Below the pieces are notes generated by a model, which had not been told where the DNA came from, did no database searches, and saw only the letters and a list, made by a program, of their open reading frames with translations. Position numbers and translations under genes: made by a program. Below, piece after piece: positions 1-6,721 of a stretch of 38,766 nucleotides of DNA. Every line of letters starts with the position of its first letter. The first letter of the stretch is position 1. Origin of the DNA: JAGWFU01 sp035534575 (GTDB lineage Archaea; Micrarchaeota; Micrarchaeia; Micrarchaeales; Micrarchaeaceae); contig DATLRT010000004.1 in the NCBI GenBank assembly GCA_035534575.1, positions 1-38,766 of the forward strand, written 5' to 3'.

Positions 1-51
1 GCGGTGATATCGATGATGGCGCTAAGCAAGGAAAAAAAATTGTTTGTGTGA
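1..51 (+). CDS. C-terminal tail of an unidentified gene (cut by window edge)
   Basis: Frame 1 is open from the left edge to a TGA at 49-51 and would encode 16 residues ending in KEKKLFV. The stop lies 4 bases before the ATG of the L14e gene, the spacing expected of an upstream operon partner. In many archaea the genes before L14e are L34e, cytidylate kinase, adenylate kinase or an EMC3/DUF106 membrane protein, but too little remains to say which this is. It is also possible that the frame is open by chance. Confidence 0.4.
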   Translation, partial: AVISMMALSKEKKLFV

Positions 52-55
52 TGAC

Positions 56-334
56 ATGTTGTTAGAACAAGGAAGAGTCTGTATAAAGAAATACGGAAGA
101 GACGCAGGAAGCAGGGCAGTGGTAACGAAGGTTATTGACGCAGGATTCGTCAACATAATCACCGCGGTCAGGCAGAGGGAGAGGAGATGCAACACAAGGC
201 ACCTCGAGTTCCTGAACGAGAAGGTAGACGTGAGCGACAAGGAGGCGCTGAACAAGACTCTCGGAGTGAAGCCGGGAGAGAAGAAGGTGTACAAGGACTC
301 CAAGAAGAAGGCCGCACCGAAGGCTAAGGCCTAA
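56..334 (+). CDS. rpl14e: Large-subunit ribosomal protein L14e
   Basis: A 92-residue protein of the archaeal/eukaryotic L14e family, a KOW/SH3-type beta-barrel component of the 50S subunit. The N-terminal pattern of a hydrophobic strand, GRVC, GRDAG and then VVTKVIDAGFV is the KOW signature, and RRCNTRHLEFL is the conserved following segment. The C-terminus is a lysine/alanine-rich tail typical of rRNA-binding extensions. The ATG at 56 is preferred over an in-frame TTG at 44, because the family begins with the MLLEQGRVC-like strand and the TTG lies inside the preceding open frame. The stop is only 6 bases from the stop of convergent mre11, so transcripts from both sides probably overlap. No oddities beyond a compact length. 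Confidence 0.93.
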   Translation: MLLEQGRVCIKKYGRDAGSRAVVTKVIDAGFVNIITAVRQRERRCNTRHLEFLNEKVDVSDKEALNKTLGVKPGEKKVYKDSKKKAAPKAKA

Positions 335-340
335 TTTTTA

Positions 341-1552
341 TCAGTTACTGCTGTCAAGGAGCTCCATGGCTTCCTTGACGGCCTTTTCCTTATTCTGTGC
401 CGTTGAGAGGATGTTGAACAGGTCAGATGCGCTGATGGACGACTGGTCGTAGTCAAGCTCCTTGAGCCTGGCTGAGAATATGTTCATCCCCAGCTCCTTT
501 ATCGGCATCTCGCCGATCTTGTTCTCTCGTATCCCCTCAATGTCCATCTGGACCTCTGGGCTGACAAGCTTGCCGCTCTCGATCTCGAGCACCGCCTTTT
601 CCGAGTACTTGAGCAGAAGCGCGTGAATCGGCATGTCAGAGCCGGTGAATCCCGACTTGATTGTGCCCTTCAGGTTTATCTTTATTATCGGCTTGGCGCT
701 GCCGTGGGAGAGTATTGACTCTATCTCCGCCTCGCATCTCTGGTCCACCTCCTTGGGCGTGGCATCAGAGAACTCGAGGTTCCTCACCACGAACTCGCGC
801 GTCGCTATCTCAATGAACTCGTATGTGTAGCTCTTCGTGTCGAAGAGGATGAATCCCTTGTTGCCCTGCTCCCCCTCCTTGAACTGGGTGAGCACGGTGC
901 TTCCGGGTATCAGGAACTTCTTGCCGTGCACCGTGGCGTCCACCCTGCTGTGTATGTGGCCGTTGACATAGAGATCGAACCCGCTCGGCAGGTCGTCGTA
1001 GTGTATGAAGTCGTTGCTGAACGGAAGTATCTCGTATATGGACTGGTGGAGCATGAACACGTTGAAGGCCCCGGAGATGGGGGTCGGTTTGAGCTCGGCA
1101 AGCTTCTCCTTTACCCTCTCCTCCGATATGCCGCCAAGGCCGAAGATGGCGACGCGCTCGCCATCCTTTTCTATTATCGTGGTGGCCTCGCTCGTGTCAA
1201 TCAGAAGCCCGGCAAGCCCCAGAAGGTTCAGCGGGTTGTCCTTTCCCTCCGCGGTCCTCTCGTGTGTCCCGGATATCGCCACTACGGGAACGTCGGTGTA
1301 GCACTTTGTGCCGCGTCCGTTGAACTCAACCACGCGCGCTGCCCATTTCTTCTTCGACAGCTCCCTGAACAGGTTTATCGACTGTGCGATGACGTCAGGC
1401 CTGGGTGCCCTCTTGTCGAAGACGTCTCCCGGAAGCAGTATGATGTCCGCCAGCGTGCTCGCCTTCTCGAGCGCCTCTGTAGCCTGCTTTAGTGCGTCCT
1501 CCGCGAACCTCTCGTACCCTATGTGCGTGTCCGAGACTATTGCTATCTTCAT
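341..1552 (-). CDS. mre11: Mre11-type DNA repair nuclease
   Basis: A 403-residue calcineurin-like metallophosphoesterase of the Mre11/SbcD family, which processes DNA double-strand breaks, normally with the ATPase Rad50. Visible motifs are D8-x-H10 (SDTHIGY), GD43VFD, the third motif at 94-98 reading SGTHE, H169 (MLHQS) and GH199-x-H201 (NGHIHS). The third motif normally reads GNH[DE]; here the metal-binding Asn is Thr96. The segment after about 270 is the accessory capping and C-terminal region, with a final helical part that could hold a Rad50-binding site. The ATG at 1552 is chosen over a TTG one codon upstream because it overlaps the stop of the preceding gene (TGATG), suggesting translational coupling. 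No rad50, herA or nurA is in the window. Family assignment is secure; activity is inferred. Confidence 0.9.
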   Translation of the reverse strand: MKIAIVSDTHIGYERFAEDALKQATEALEKASTLADIILLPGDVFDKRAPRPDVIAQSINLFRELSKKKWAARVVEFNGRGTKCYTDVPVVAISGTHERTAEGKDNPLNLLGLAGLLIDTSEATTIIEKDGERVAIFGLGGISEERVKEKLAELKPTPISGAFNVFMLHQSIYEILPFSNDFIHYDDLPSGFDLYVNGHIHSRVDATVHGKKFLIPGSTVLTQFKEGEQGNKGFILFDTKSYTYEFIEIATREFVVRNLEFSDATPKEVDQRCEAEIESILSHGSAKPIIKINLKGTIKSGFTGSDMPIHALLLKYSEKAVLEIESGKLVSPEVQMDIEGIRENKIGEMPIKELGMNIFSARLKELDYDQSSISASDLFNILSTAQNKEKAVKEAMELLDSSN

Positions 1553-2277
1553 CAATGCACCGTCGACTTGAGCTTGCGCTTCGACTCCTCCACCGTAGTA
1601 AGAGGGTTCCTCTTCATTCCTATTGAGGACAGGTAGTTGTAGATTCCAGATGCCTTGCCGCTGCTTATGCCTGCAATTTTCTCCATGTCATGTATGCCAT
1701 TGAACCGTTCTTCATAGCTCTCAATGGCTTTCTCCGCCTTAACCTGCTCAAGATCGAACCTGTTGCACACATCTATTACGCGTGAATCTTTGGAGGTTAC
1801 CACCTTGGGTGCGGTCCTTTTCAGCGGGAAAACATCTTTTGGGGCTGTTTTTTTGGCTGGAGTGGCCTGTTTTGTGATGGTCTGCCCCTGTTTCTTGGTA
1901 GTAACCCTTATGTCTTCGTCGTTTAGCTTGTAGGCTGATTTTTGTACCTTGACAGCTGGCGTCTGTGTAGTTACCGTTTCAACTTTCCTCAGGGATATTG
2001 TGGCAGTTGTTGTGGCATGTTCCTCTACGGATTTTGATTTAGGCGCTTCCTCCCTGTTTTGCTGGACCACCAGATCCAGAAACTTGCGTATCTTAATCTC
2101 CTCGAGAAGTGTGCGGTCCGCGCCCCTCGCGATTTGCCCGTCTACCCTCCCGGGGGTCAGGTAAAGTTTTACGATTCTTTTTGAAGTGTCCTCAGAGTAC
2201 TTGAACTGCCTTGAAAGCGAACTTATCAACAGCAAATCCATCTTGGACAGTTCCTCCTTAGGTTCTACAATAGCCAT
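1552..2277 (-). CDS. Unrecognised protein with C-terminal small helical domain, coupled to mre11
   Basis: A 241-residue protein I do not recognise. Residues 1-75 look helical and charged. About 76-165 is a low-complexity Thr/Lys/Val/Ala-rich linker with repeated TKK, TAPK and KKTAPK elements. Residues 167-224 form a compact helical domain with a G-I-H-D turn at 194-197 and a GKASGIYNYL segment. This last domain resembles the whole of the next two proteins upstream (78 and 87 residues). The N-terminal part may be a further diverged copy, but that is weak. The start ATG has a strong AGGTGG Shine-Dalgarno element, and the stop overlaps the mre11 start, so the two proteins are likely made together. 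A role as DNA-binding or scaffolding partner of Mre11 is a guess from position only. Confidence 0.8.
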   Translation of the reverse strand: MAIVEPKEELSKMDLLLISSLSRQFKYSEDTSKRIVKLYLTPGRVDGQIARGADRTLLEEIKIRKFLDLVVQQNREEAPKSKSVEEHATTTATISLRKVETVTTQTPAVKVQKSAYKLNDEDIRVTTKKQGQTITKQATPAKKTAPKDVFPLKRTAPKVVTSKDSRVIDVCNRFDLEQVKAEKAIESYEERFNGIHDMEKIAGISSGKASGIYNYLSSIGMKRNPLTTVEESKRKLKSTVH

Positions 2278-2310
2278 CCTTCCACCTAGTAATTATCGCG
2301 CCCAAGCTTT

Positions 2311-2547
2311 TTAAGGGCTTCCCTGACCTGTTGCGCTTGTCGTTGGTTTCTTGCGTTCCCGCCTTATAATCTCGTATATTATGCCAGCCTTGGCGTGGTC
2401 AGAGCCGATACCCAGTTCCCTCTTAATGTCATTGACACCAGTGTGGAGGCTCTTGCCCAATTCTATCGCCTTCTTCGCCTGCGATTCGGTTAGCTTGCAC
2501 TCTCCCTGAAGGCGTGAAACTACGTCGGGATATGTGCGAAACTTCAT
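2311..2547 (-). CDS. Small helical-domain protein (78 aa)
   Basis: An unrecognised 78-residue basic protein. Nearly the whole chain is one copy of the helical domain shared with its two neighbours. A leading helix is followed by KLTESQAKKAIELG, the turn T-G-V-N-D (36-40), GIGSDHAKAGI and a final helix, then a Lys/Thr/Gly tail. The pattern of two long helices, a G-V-N-D turn and a short glycine-bearing helix suggests a tiny nucleic-acid or protein-binding bundle, but this is inference. A TATA-like element at 2581-2590 lies 37 bases before the ATG, so this gene may head its own transcript with the 241-residue protein and mre11. Coding is supported by the clear homology to the adjacent 87-residue protein. 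Confidence 0.75.
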   Translation of the reverse strand: MKFRTYPDVVSRLQGECKLTESQAKKAIELGKSLHTGVNDIKRELGIGSDHAKAGIIYEIIRRERKKPTTSATGQGSP

Positions 2548-2580
2548 CCGGCCACTGAGTGTGAATCTGTTATCTCGGTA

Positions 2581-2590
2581 GTATATTTAG
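2581..2590 (-). promoter_or_regulatory. TATA box before the 78-aa gene
   Basis: On the minus strand the sequence reads CTAAATATAC, a good archaeal TATA element, inside the 59-base gap between the 87-aa and 78-aa genes. Transcription would begin about 25 bases downstream, near 2555, giving a leader of roughly 10 bases. Called by pattern and spacing only. Confidence 0.5.
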
Positions 2591-2606
2591 CCCTTTTCTG
2601 CAAGAA

Positions 2607-2870
2607 TCAGCAACCAGAGATGAACTTCTGCTTCTGCATGGCCTGCTCCTTAGGTTCGGGCTCTTTCGCCTTGGTGTTCTCCCGAAGCATTGTCAGAAAT
2701 GTGTCCCTGATGTAACCCTTGCCCCTTCCGAGTAGGCCTATGCCCAATGTAAAATCATTTACGCCCTTGTGACCGTCCTGTATGATCTTCCAGCCCTTGA
2801 CTATCTGGTCGTCAGTGAGGTTGAACTTTGACTTGAGTCGGTCAGCTTGGTCCTGCCTTAATTTCACCAT
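2607..2870 (-). CDS. Small helical-domain protein (87 aa), paralogue of the next gene
   Basis: An unrecognised 87-residue protein and the second copy of the small helical domain. FNLTDDQIVKGWKII is followed by K-G-V-N-D (35-39), a glycine-rich turn GIGLLGRGKGYI and a last helix; a Lys/Glu/Gln tail ends in a single Cys. Aligned with the 78-aa neighbour, the L-T-x-x-Q start, the G-V-N-D turn and the GIG segment fall at nearly equal positions, which argues for duplication. It starts at an ATG 21 bases after the stop of the DHH phosphoesterase gene and probably shares its transcript. Function unknown. The neighbourhood (DHH phosphoesterase and Mre11) hints at DNA or RNA metabolism. Confidence 0.75.
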   Translation of the reverse strand: MVKLRQDQADRLKSKFNLTDDQIVKGWKIIQDGHKGVNDFTLGIGLLGRGKGYIRDTFLTMLRENTKAKEPEPKEQAMQKQKFISGC

Positions 2871-2891
2871 GTGAATGCCCGCACTAAATGT

Positions 2892-3878
2892 TCAGTTTTT
2901 TGCCCTTTTAGCTACTTGTTTTATGAATGCCTCGGTGAACTCCTTCGCCTTGTTTTTGGCCGGACCGTATGCGCCCGCGGCCGCAGGGTGTCCGCCGCCG
3001 GTTCCCTCTATTATCGGGGCTACGAGCTTCATCACCTCACCGAGATGGATGCCTCTTGCCTCGAACTCCGGCCGCATTCTTGCCGAGAATGATATCTCGC
3101 TCCCGCTTATCGTGTGGAAGAGCGAGACATCGGCGCCCACCCTTATCGCGTCCTCTGCCATATGGTTCGCCTGATAGGCTGCCCTGCCGTATACGAAAAG
3201 TATCCCCGATATTACGTTCTTCTCTGAAGAGGAGAGCTCCTTAATGGATAGCATCCTCTGGTCTGGGGAGGGCGTTGACTTGAGCATCTGTGTCAGCGCG
3301 GCGTAGCTTGTGACCGCGATATGCAGAAGCTTTCCGATCTGTATGAATGTGTCGGATGTGGAGTTGATCAGCTCTGCCGAATCGGAGATTATTCCAAGCG
3401 CGAGCAGAGCCGCCTCGTTCTTCGAGAGAGCCATGTCGGAGAGCTCCGCCAACTGGAATACTATGCTTGCCGCGGAGTTATAGCGCTCGTCGTTGTATAC
3501 ACTCGCCTGCCTCCCTATCGTCTTTGGCGAGTGGTGGTCTATCACCAGTATCTCGCCCTTGAACTTTTTCAACGGTTCGGCGAACTTTCCGCAGTCCTCG
3601 AGGTTATTTACATCGGAGAGCACGATAACATCCGCGTCCTTGTCAAAGGCGTTCGTTATGGATTCGGGGTCGAAGCCCAGCTTGCGGAGTATGTACTTTG
3701 AGTGTGAGGTTATTGCGTCGGGAGTTGCCACCCTCGAGTCCTTGAAGAATTTTGAGAGGATAAGTGCCGATGCGATGGCATCGGTGTCGCCCATTGAGTG
3801 GAAGGTGAGCATGGCCCTCTTTCCTGAGTAGGATTGCAGTATCTTAGCCAGGGCGCCTATTTCATCTATCCTTTCCAT
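2892..3878 (-). CDS. DHH/DHHA1-family phosphoesterase (RecJ/NrnA-like)
   Basis: A 328-residue member of the DHH superfamily, metal-dependent phosphodiesterases that include RecJ exonucleases, nanoRNases and pAp phosphatases. Motif I is H27-SMG-D31-T-D33, motif II has D89 (SDVNN), motif III is D114-H115-H116, and motif IV has D166 (GIISDSAEL). The C-terminal substrate domain carries GGGHPAAAGA near residue 295, the DHHA1 signature. All catalytic positions are present. Length matches the short archaeal DHH-DHHA1 proteins rather than full RecJ. Prefoldin beta lies 11 bases upstream and the small helical protein 21 bases downstream on the same strand. Whether it acts as a nanoRNase, a RecJ-like exonuclease or a GINS-associated factor cannot be told from sequence. 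Confidence 0.88.
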   Translation of the reverse strand: MERIDEIGALAKILQSYSGKRAMLTFHSMGDTDAIASALILSKFFKDSRVATPDAITSHSKYILRKLGFDPESITNAFDKDADVIVLSDVNNLEDCGKFAEPLKKFKGEILVIDHHSPKTIGRQASVYNDERYNSAASIVFQLAELSDMALSKNEAALLALGIISDSAELINSTSDTFIQIGKLLHIAVTSYAALTQMLKSTPSPDQRMLSIKELSSSEKNVISGILFVYGRAAYQANHMAEDAIRVGADVSLFHTISGSEISFSARMRPEFEARGIHLGEVMKLVAPIIEGTGGGHPAAAGAYGPAKNKAKEFTEAFIKQVAKRAKN

Positions 3879-3889
3879 CGGACCATGTC

Positions 3890-4228
3890 TTATTGCTTTA
3901 TGTCCTTGAGCGCCTTTGTGAGGTCCTCCCTCAGGATCTTCTCCTTCTTTGAGAGCTCGTCTATCTGCTTGGTGAGTATGGTTATCCTCATGTCGGCGCT
4001 TTCCTGCCTCTCGCCAACGCTCTTTGCCGCGGAGTCCTTCCCGACGTCCACCATTATGCCGCCCACCGCAAGGTATATCTTGCCGGTCGACTTCTCAATC
4101 TCGGCCGCAGCCTCCTTCAGCTCATCCTTCTGCGAGCTGAACTGCTCCCTCTGGATCGAGAGCTGCTGGAGCTGCTCCTGCATCTGCTGGTACTCTCTTG
4201 TCATCTTTTCCAGTTCATCCCTTTCCAT
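3890..4228 (-). CDS. pfdB: Prefoldin beta subunit
   Basis: A 112-residue protein with two long coiled-coil helices (about 1-45 and 72-112) flanking a beta hairpin near GKIYLAVGGIMVDVGKD. This is the layout of the prefoldin beta subunit, the cytosolic chaperone that forms an alpha2-beta4 jellyfish-shaped hexamer and hands unfolded proteins to the thermosome. The ATG at 4228 is chosen over a GTG at 4237 because that GTG forms part of a GTGAT Shine-Dalgarno element 5 bases upstream of the ATG. The gene has its own TATA-like element in the 45-base gap after nuoD. A DHH phosphoesterase gene follows closely. Identification is confident from the hairpin and helix pattern. Confidence 0.88.
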   Translation of the reverse strand: MERDELEKMTREYQQMQEQLQQLSIQREQFSSQKDELKEAAAEIEKSTGKIYLAVGGIMVDVGKDSAAKSVGERQESADMRITILTKQIDELSKKEKILREDLTKALKDIKQ

Positions 4229-4261
4229 TAAAATCACGACGAATAATATTGTGGGGAAAAG

Positions 4262-4270
4262 GCTTATAAC
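4262..4270 (-). promoter_or_regulatory. TATA box for the pfdB transcript
   Basis: The minus strand reads GTTATAAGC just inside the gap after the nuoD stop. A start near 4240 would place the GTGAT ribosome-binding element at the extreme 5' end of the leader of pfdB. Assigned by sequence and spacing only. Confidence 0.45.
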
Positions 4271-4273
4271 TAC

Positions 4274-5371
4274 TTACCTGTCGACCTCCGCGAGCACTAT
4301 GTCGATGGAGCCGAGTATCGGAAACAGGTCGGCGAACTTGTAGTTTGCGGCCATCTTGGGGAAGATAGAGAGGTTGGCGAAGGCGGGCGAACGCAGATAT
4401 ATCCTGTAGGGCTTCTGCTTGTCGGGAATCATGTAGATGATGCCCTCTCCCCTCGGTAGCTCCCTCCTTACCAGCACCGGGTCGGGCTTTGCGCTCGGCC
4501 CTATCAGCCTTATCGGCAGCCCCAGTATGTCGCCGGTCTCGGGCATCATGTCAAGAACCTGCTTGATTATCCTGATGCTCTGCAGCATCTCCTCGTACCT
4601 GACCCTGTACCTGTCGTAGCAGTCGCCCTTGGAGCCTATGGGCACCCTGAAGGTCACCTTGTCGTAAACGTAGTAGGGCTCCGATGTCCTGACGTCCTCA
4701 GCAACTCCTGACCCCCTCAGCACGGGCCCCGATGCACCGTAGGCTATCGCGTCCTCCTTGCTTAGCACGCCAACGCCCTTGGTCCTCTCCATGAATATCG
4801 GATTGGCGTCAAGCAGGTCGGGGTATCCGGTTATCTTCTGCTCCAGATAGTCGCAGAGCTTGTGTGCCCTCTTGCTGAAGTCGGGAGGGAGGTCGCGGAC
4901 GAGTCCGCCAAGCCTCCAGTTCACGTAGAACATCCTGCTTCCCGTGACGTCCTCCAGCAGCTTCATAACCTCGGCTCTCTCCCTGAATGCCCACATGAAG
5001 AGGGTGAATAGCTGGCCTGTGTCGTTGACAAAGGTGCCCAGCCAGAGGAGGTGGCTCGCTATCCTCTGGAACTCGAGCAGTATTGTGCGCACGTACTTGG
5101 CTCTCTCCTTGACCTCGATGCCGATGGCCTTCTCCACAGAGCTGACGAAGAGGTCGTCCCATCCCATCGGGGCCACATAGTCGAGCTTCTCGGTGTATGA
5201 CGGGCTCTGCATGTACATCCTGTTCTCCATCAGCTTCTCAACGCCCCTGTGCAGGAACCCTATCCTTGGCTCCACCGACTTTACAGTGTCGCCGTCGACA
5301 TCGACGATGAGCCTGAGCACTCCGTGTGTGCTCGGATGTATGGGCCCCACGTTTATCCTCATTATTCCCAT
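4274..5371 (-). CDS. nuoD: NADH-quinone oxidoreductase subunit D (49 kDa type)
   Basis: A 365-residue NuoD/Nqo4/FpoD protein, the quinone-site subunit of the peripheral arm of complex I-like dehydrogenases, related to the large subunit of NiFe hydrogenases. Family marks include GPIHPSTHGVLRL near the N-terminus, the GFLHRGVEKLMENR block, FQRIASHLLWLG, ERAEVMKLLEDVTGSRM, and the C-terminal SIDIVLAEVDR. The paired Cys ligands of hydrogenases are absent, as expected for Nuo. It is the last gene of nuoABCD, starting 6 bases after nuoC. Length fits archaeal and short bacterial NuoD. The electron donor (NADH, F420H2 or ferredoxin) cannot be inferred because no EFG-type or FpoF gene is here. Confidence 0.93.
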   Translation of the reverse strand: MGIMRINVGPIHPSTHGVLRLIVDVDGDTVKSVEPRIGFLHRGVEKLMENRMYMQSPSYTEKLDYVAPMGWDDLFVSSVEKAIGIEVKERAKYVRTILLEFQRIASHLLWLGTFVNDTGQLFTLFMWAFRERAEVMKLLEDVTGSRMFYVNWRLGGLVRDLPPDFSKRAHKLCDYLEQKITGYPDLLDANPIFMERTKGVGVLSKEDAIAYGASGPVLRGSGVAEDVRTSEPYYVYDKVTFRVPIGSKGDCYDRYRVRYEEMLQSIRIIKQVLDMMPETGDILGLPIRLIGPSAKPDPVLVRRELPRGEGIIYMIPDKQKPYRIYLRSPAFANLSIFPKMAANYKFADLFPILGSIDIVLAEVDR

Positions 5372-5377
5372 GAAACA

Positions 5378-5761
5378 TCAATCCAGAGTCTTGTATCCCC
5401 TGTTCTGCCACTTGAAGCTCTTCCTGAGCGGCGGCTCTGCGCCGTTCCACTCCTTCAGGAGCAGCCTGTCGGTCTTTCTCCCCTTTATCTTGATGCCAAA
5501 CATCTCCGACATCTCCCGCTCGAACCAGTCTGCAGCAGGGAATAGCTTGACCACAGTCTCTATCTCAGGGGCCTCAACAGGGAGCTTGACCCCAATGAGC
5601 TCGTGCTGCCTCGTGGAGAGGTTGTACAGAATGTACACTACCTCCAGGTATGTGCCGTAGTCGACGGCCGTGACCGCCTTGAAAAGCTCATAGCCTTGAG
5701 TCTTCAGTTCTCCTAATGTCTTCGCTAATGCTTTGGGCTGTATTTCCTGCAGTTTTACCAC
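5378..5761 (-). CDS. nuoC: NADH-quinone oxidoreductase subunit C (30 kDa type)
   Basis: A 127-residue NuoC/Nqo5 protein, a structural subunit beside NuoD in the peripheral arm. The diagnostic segment is AADWFEREMSEMFGIKIKG, followed by LLLKEWNGAEPPLRKS. The N-terminal half has the expected alternating strands (KAVTAVDYGTYLEVVYIL). The only good start is a GTG at 5761, which makes the gene overlap the end of nuoB by 74 bases. A later internal start would remove part of the first strand-helix element, so I keep the long form. It is short relative to bacterial NuoC (about 200 residues) but close to compact archaeal versions. It lies between nuoB and nuoD in one operon. Confidence 0.88.
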   Translation of the reverse strand: MVKLQEIQPKALAKTLGELKTQGYELFKAVTAVDYGTYLEVVYILYNLSTRQHELIGVKLPVEAPEIETVVKLFPAADWFEREMSEMFGIKIKGRKTDRLLLKEWNGAEPPLRKSFKWQNRGYKTLD

Positions 5762-6317
5762 TTATCTTCTCTTGAAGCTTGATCAGCGCGGAGAACAGGT
5801 TCTCCGGCTTGGGCGGGCATCCCGCCACGTAGACATCAACGGGCAGCACCTGGTCTATCCCCTGTATTATGTTGTAGCTCTCCCACCATGGGCCGCCAGA
5901 TGTCGCGCACTCGCCGTAGGATATCACGTAGTTGGGCTTTGCCATCTGCTCGTACATGCGCTTCACGCGAGGAACCATCGACTTGGTCACCCATCCCGCG
6001 ACTATCATCACGTCCGTCTGCCTGGGCGTGCCTCTGAAGAGCAGGTATCCCTTCCTCTCGGCGTCCAGCCTTGCGGAGCCGAAGTCGAGCAGTTCCATGG
6101 CGCAGCAAGCGAGCCCGAACTGCATAGGCCATACCGAGTTTGTCCTGCCCCACTTGATAAGGTCCTTCATAGTGAGCTTGGTGAGGTCGCTCAGCTTTGC
6201 GAATACAGCGTTGACAGGGGTCTTGTATCGCATCGCCGACTGCTCGAGCAGCTTGTTCATGTCCTTCTCGGCATTCATGAACGCCTCGACACTATAGGGC
6301 GCGACCTGCTCATCCAT
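5688..6317 (-). CDS. nuoB: NADH-quinone oxidoreductase subunit B (PSST type)
   Basis: A 209-residue NuoB/Nqo6 protein that binds iron-sulfur cluster N2, the last cluster before quinone. Cluster ligands are visible as the CC pair in GLACCAMELL, the Cys of YGECATSGGPW and the Cys of AGCPPKPENL. The N-terminal 45 residues are a helical extension, and the last 25 residues after the family core overlap the start of nuoC in another frame. The ATG at 6317 is chosen over the upstream GTG at 6326, because the GTGGT around that GTG is well placed as a ribosome-binding element and the ATG sits just inside the end of nuoA. All cluster ligands are intact, so the protein should be functional. Confidence 0.93.
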   Translation of the reverse strand: MDEQVAPYSVEAFMNAEKDMNKLLEQSAMRYKTPVNAVFAKLSDLTKLTMKDLIKWGRTNSVWPMQFGLACCAMELLDFGSARLDAERKGYLLFRGTPRQTDVMIVAGWVTKSMVPRVKRMYEQMAKPNYVISYGECATSGGPWWESYNIIQGIDQVLPVDVYVAGCPPKPENLFSALIKLQEKISGKTAGNTAQSISEDIRRTEDSRL

Positions 6318-6666
6318 TTTTACCACGCACGAACTTGTATCCCACCAGTGCCATCCCTGCCGACAGCACGGTCAGGACGATTATCTCAATGCTCGTATTA
6401 TAACCTATTCCCCTGGCCACTACAGACCAGAGTATCACTATCGCGATGACAACCTCGAATGGGAGGAAGAGCATGAAGTAGGGCAGGTACTCGTTGTCTA
6501 TGTCTCTTGAGCTACCTATGGTCTCCTCTCCGCTCTCGTATGGCGCGTTCTTGACCGGGTTCTCCGGCACCCTCCTCCCTAGCAGCCTTGACGTCAGTAT
6601 TATCGATGCGGGTATCAGCAGCCCTATAATTATAAAAAAGGCAAGAGCCAGGTAATTGTAAAGCAT
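6310..6666 (-). CDS. nuoA: NADH-quinone oxidoreductase subunit A
   Basis: A 118-residue membrane protein with three hydrophobic helices (about 3-27, 60-82 and 88-109), matching NuoA/Nqo7, which links the membrane arm to the peripheral arm. The loop after helix 1 carries the family signature around NAPYESGEE, and the stretch before helix 2 reads LPYFMLFLPFEV. The ATG at 6666 is selected over one at 6690 because a GGTG element lies 5 bases upstream and a TATA-like GTTAAAAGG at about 6697-6705 would start transcription close to 6676. It is the first gene of nuoABCD and is transcribed divergently from dtdA. No other complex I genes lie in this window. Confidence 0.9.
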   Translation of the reverse strand: MLYNYLALAFFIIIGLLIPASIILTSRLLGRRVPENPVKNAPYESGEETIGSSRDIDNEYLPYFMLFLPFEVVIAIVILWSVVARGIGYNTSIEIIVLTVLSAGMALVGYKFVRGKNG

Positions 6667-6721
6667 AGCCGCACCGTGTTTAGTACTCATTAAACCCTTT
6701 TAACCTTTTGCGGGAGATCGC

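Noticed and set aside
2871..3244. Small plus-strand frames opposite the DHH gene
   Set aside because: Antisense to the DHHA1 part of a gene with complete DHH motifs; no independent support.
5733..6449. Plus-strand open frame of 238 codons opposite nuoB
   Set aside because: It lies entirely antisense to nuoA/nuoB, has a biased composition (Arg, Val, Leu, His) and no family motif. nuoB carries clear cluster ligands.
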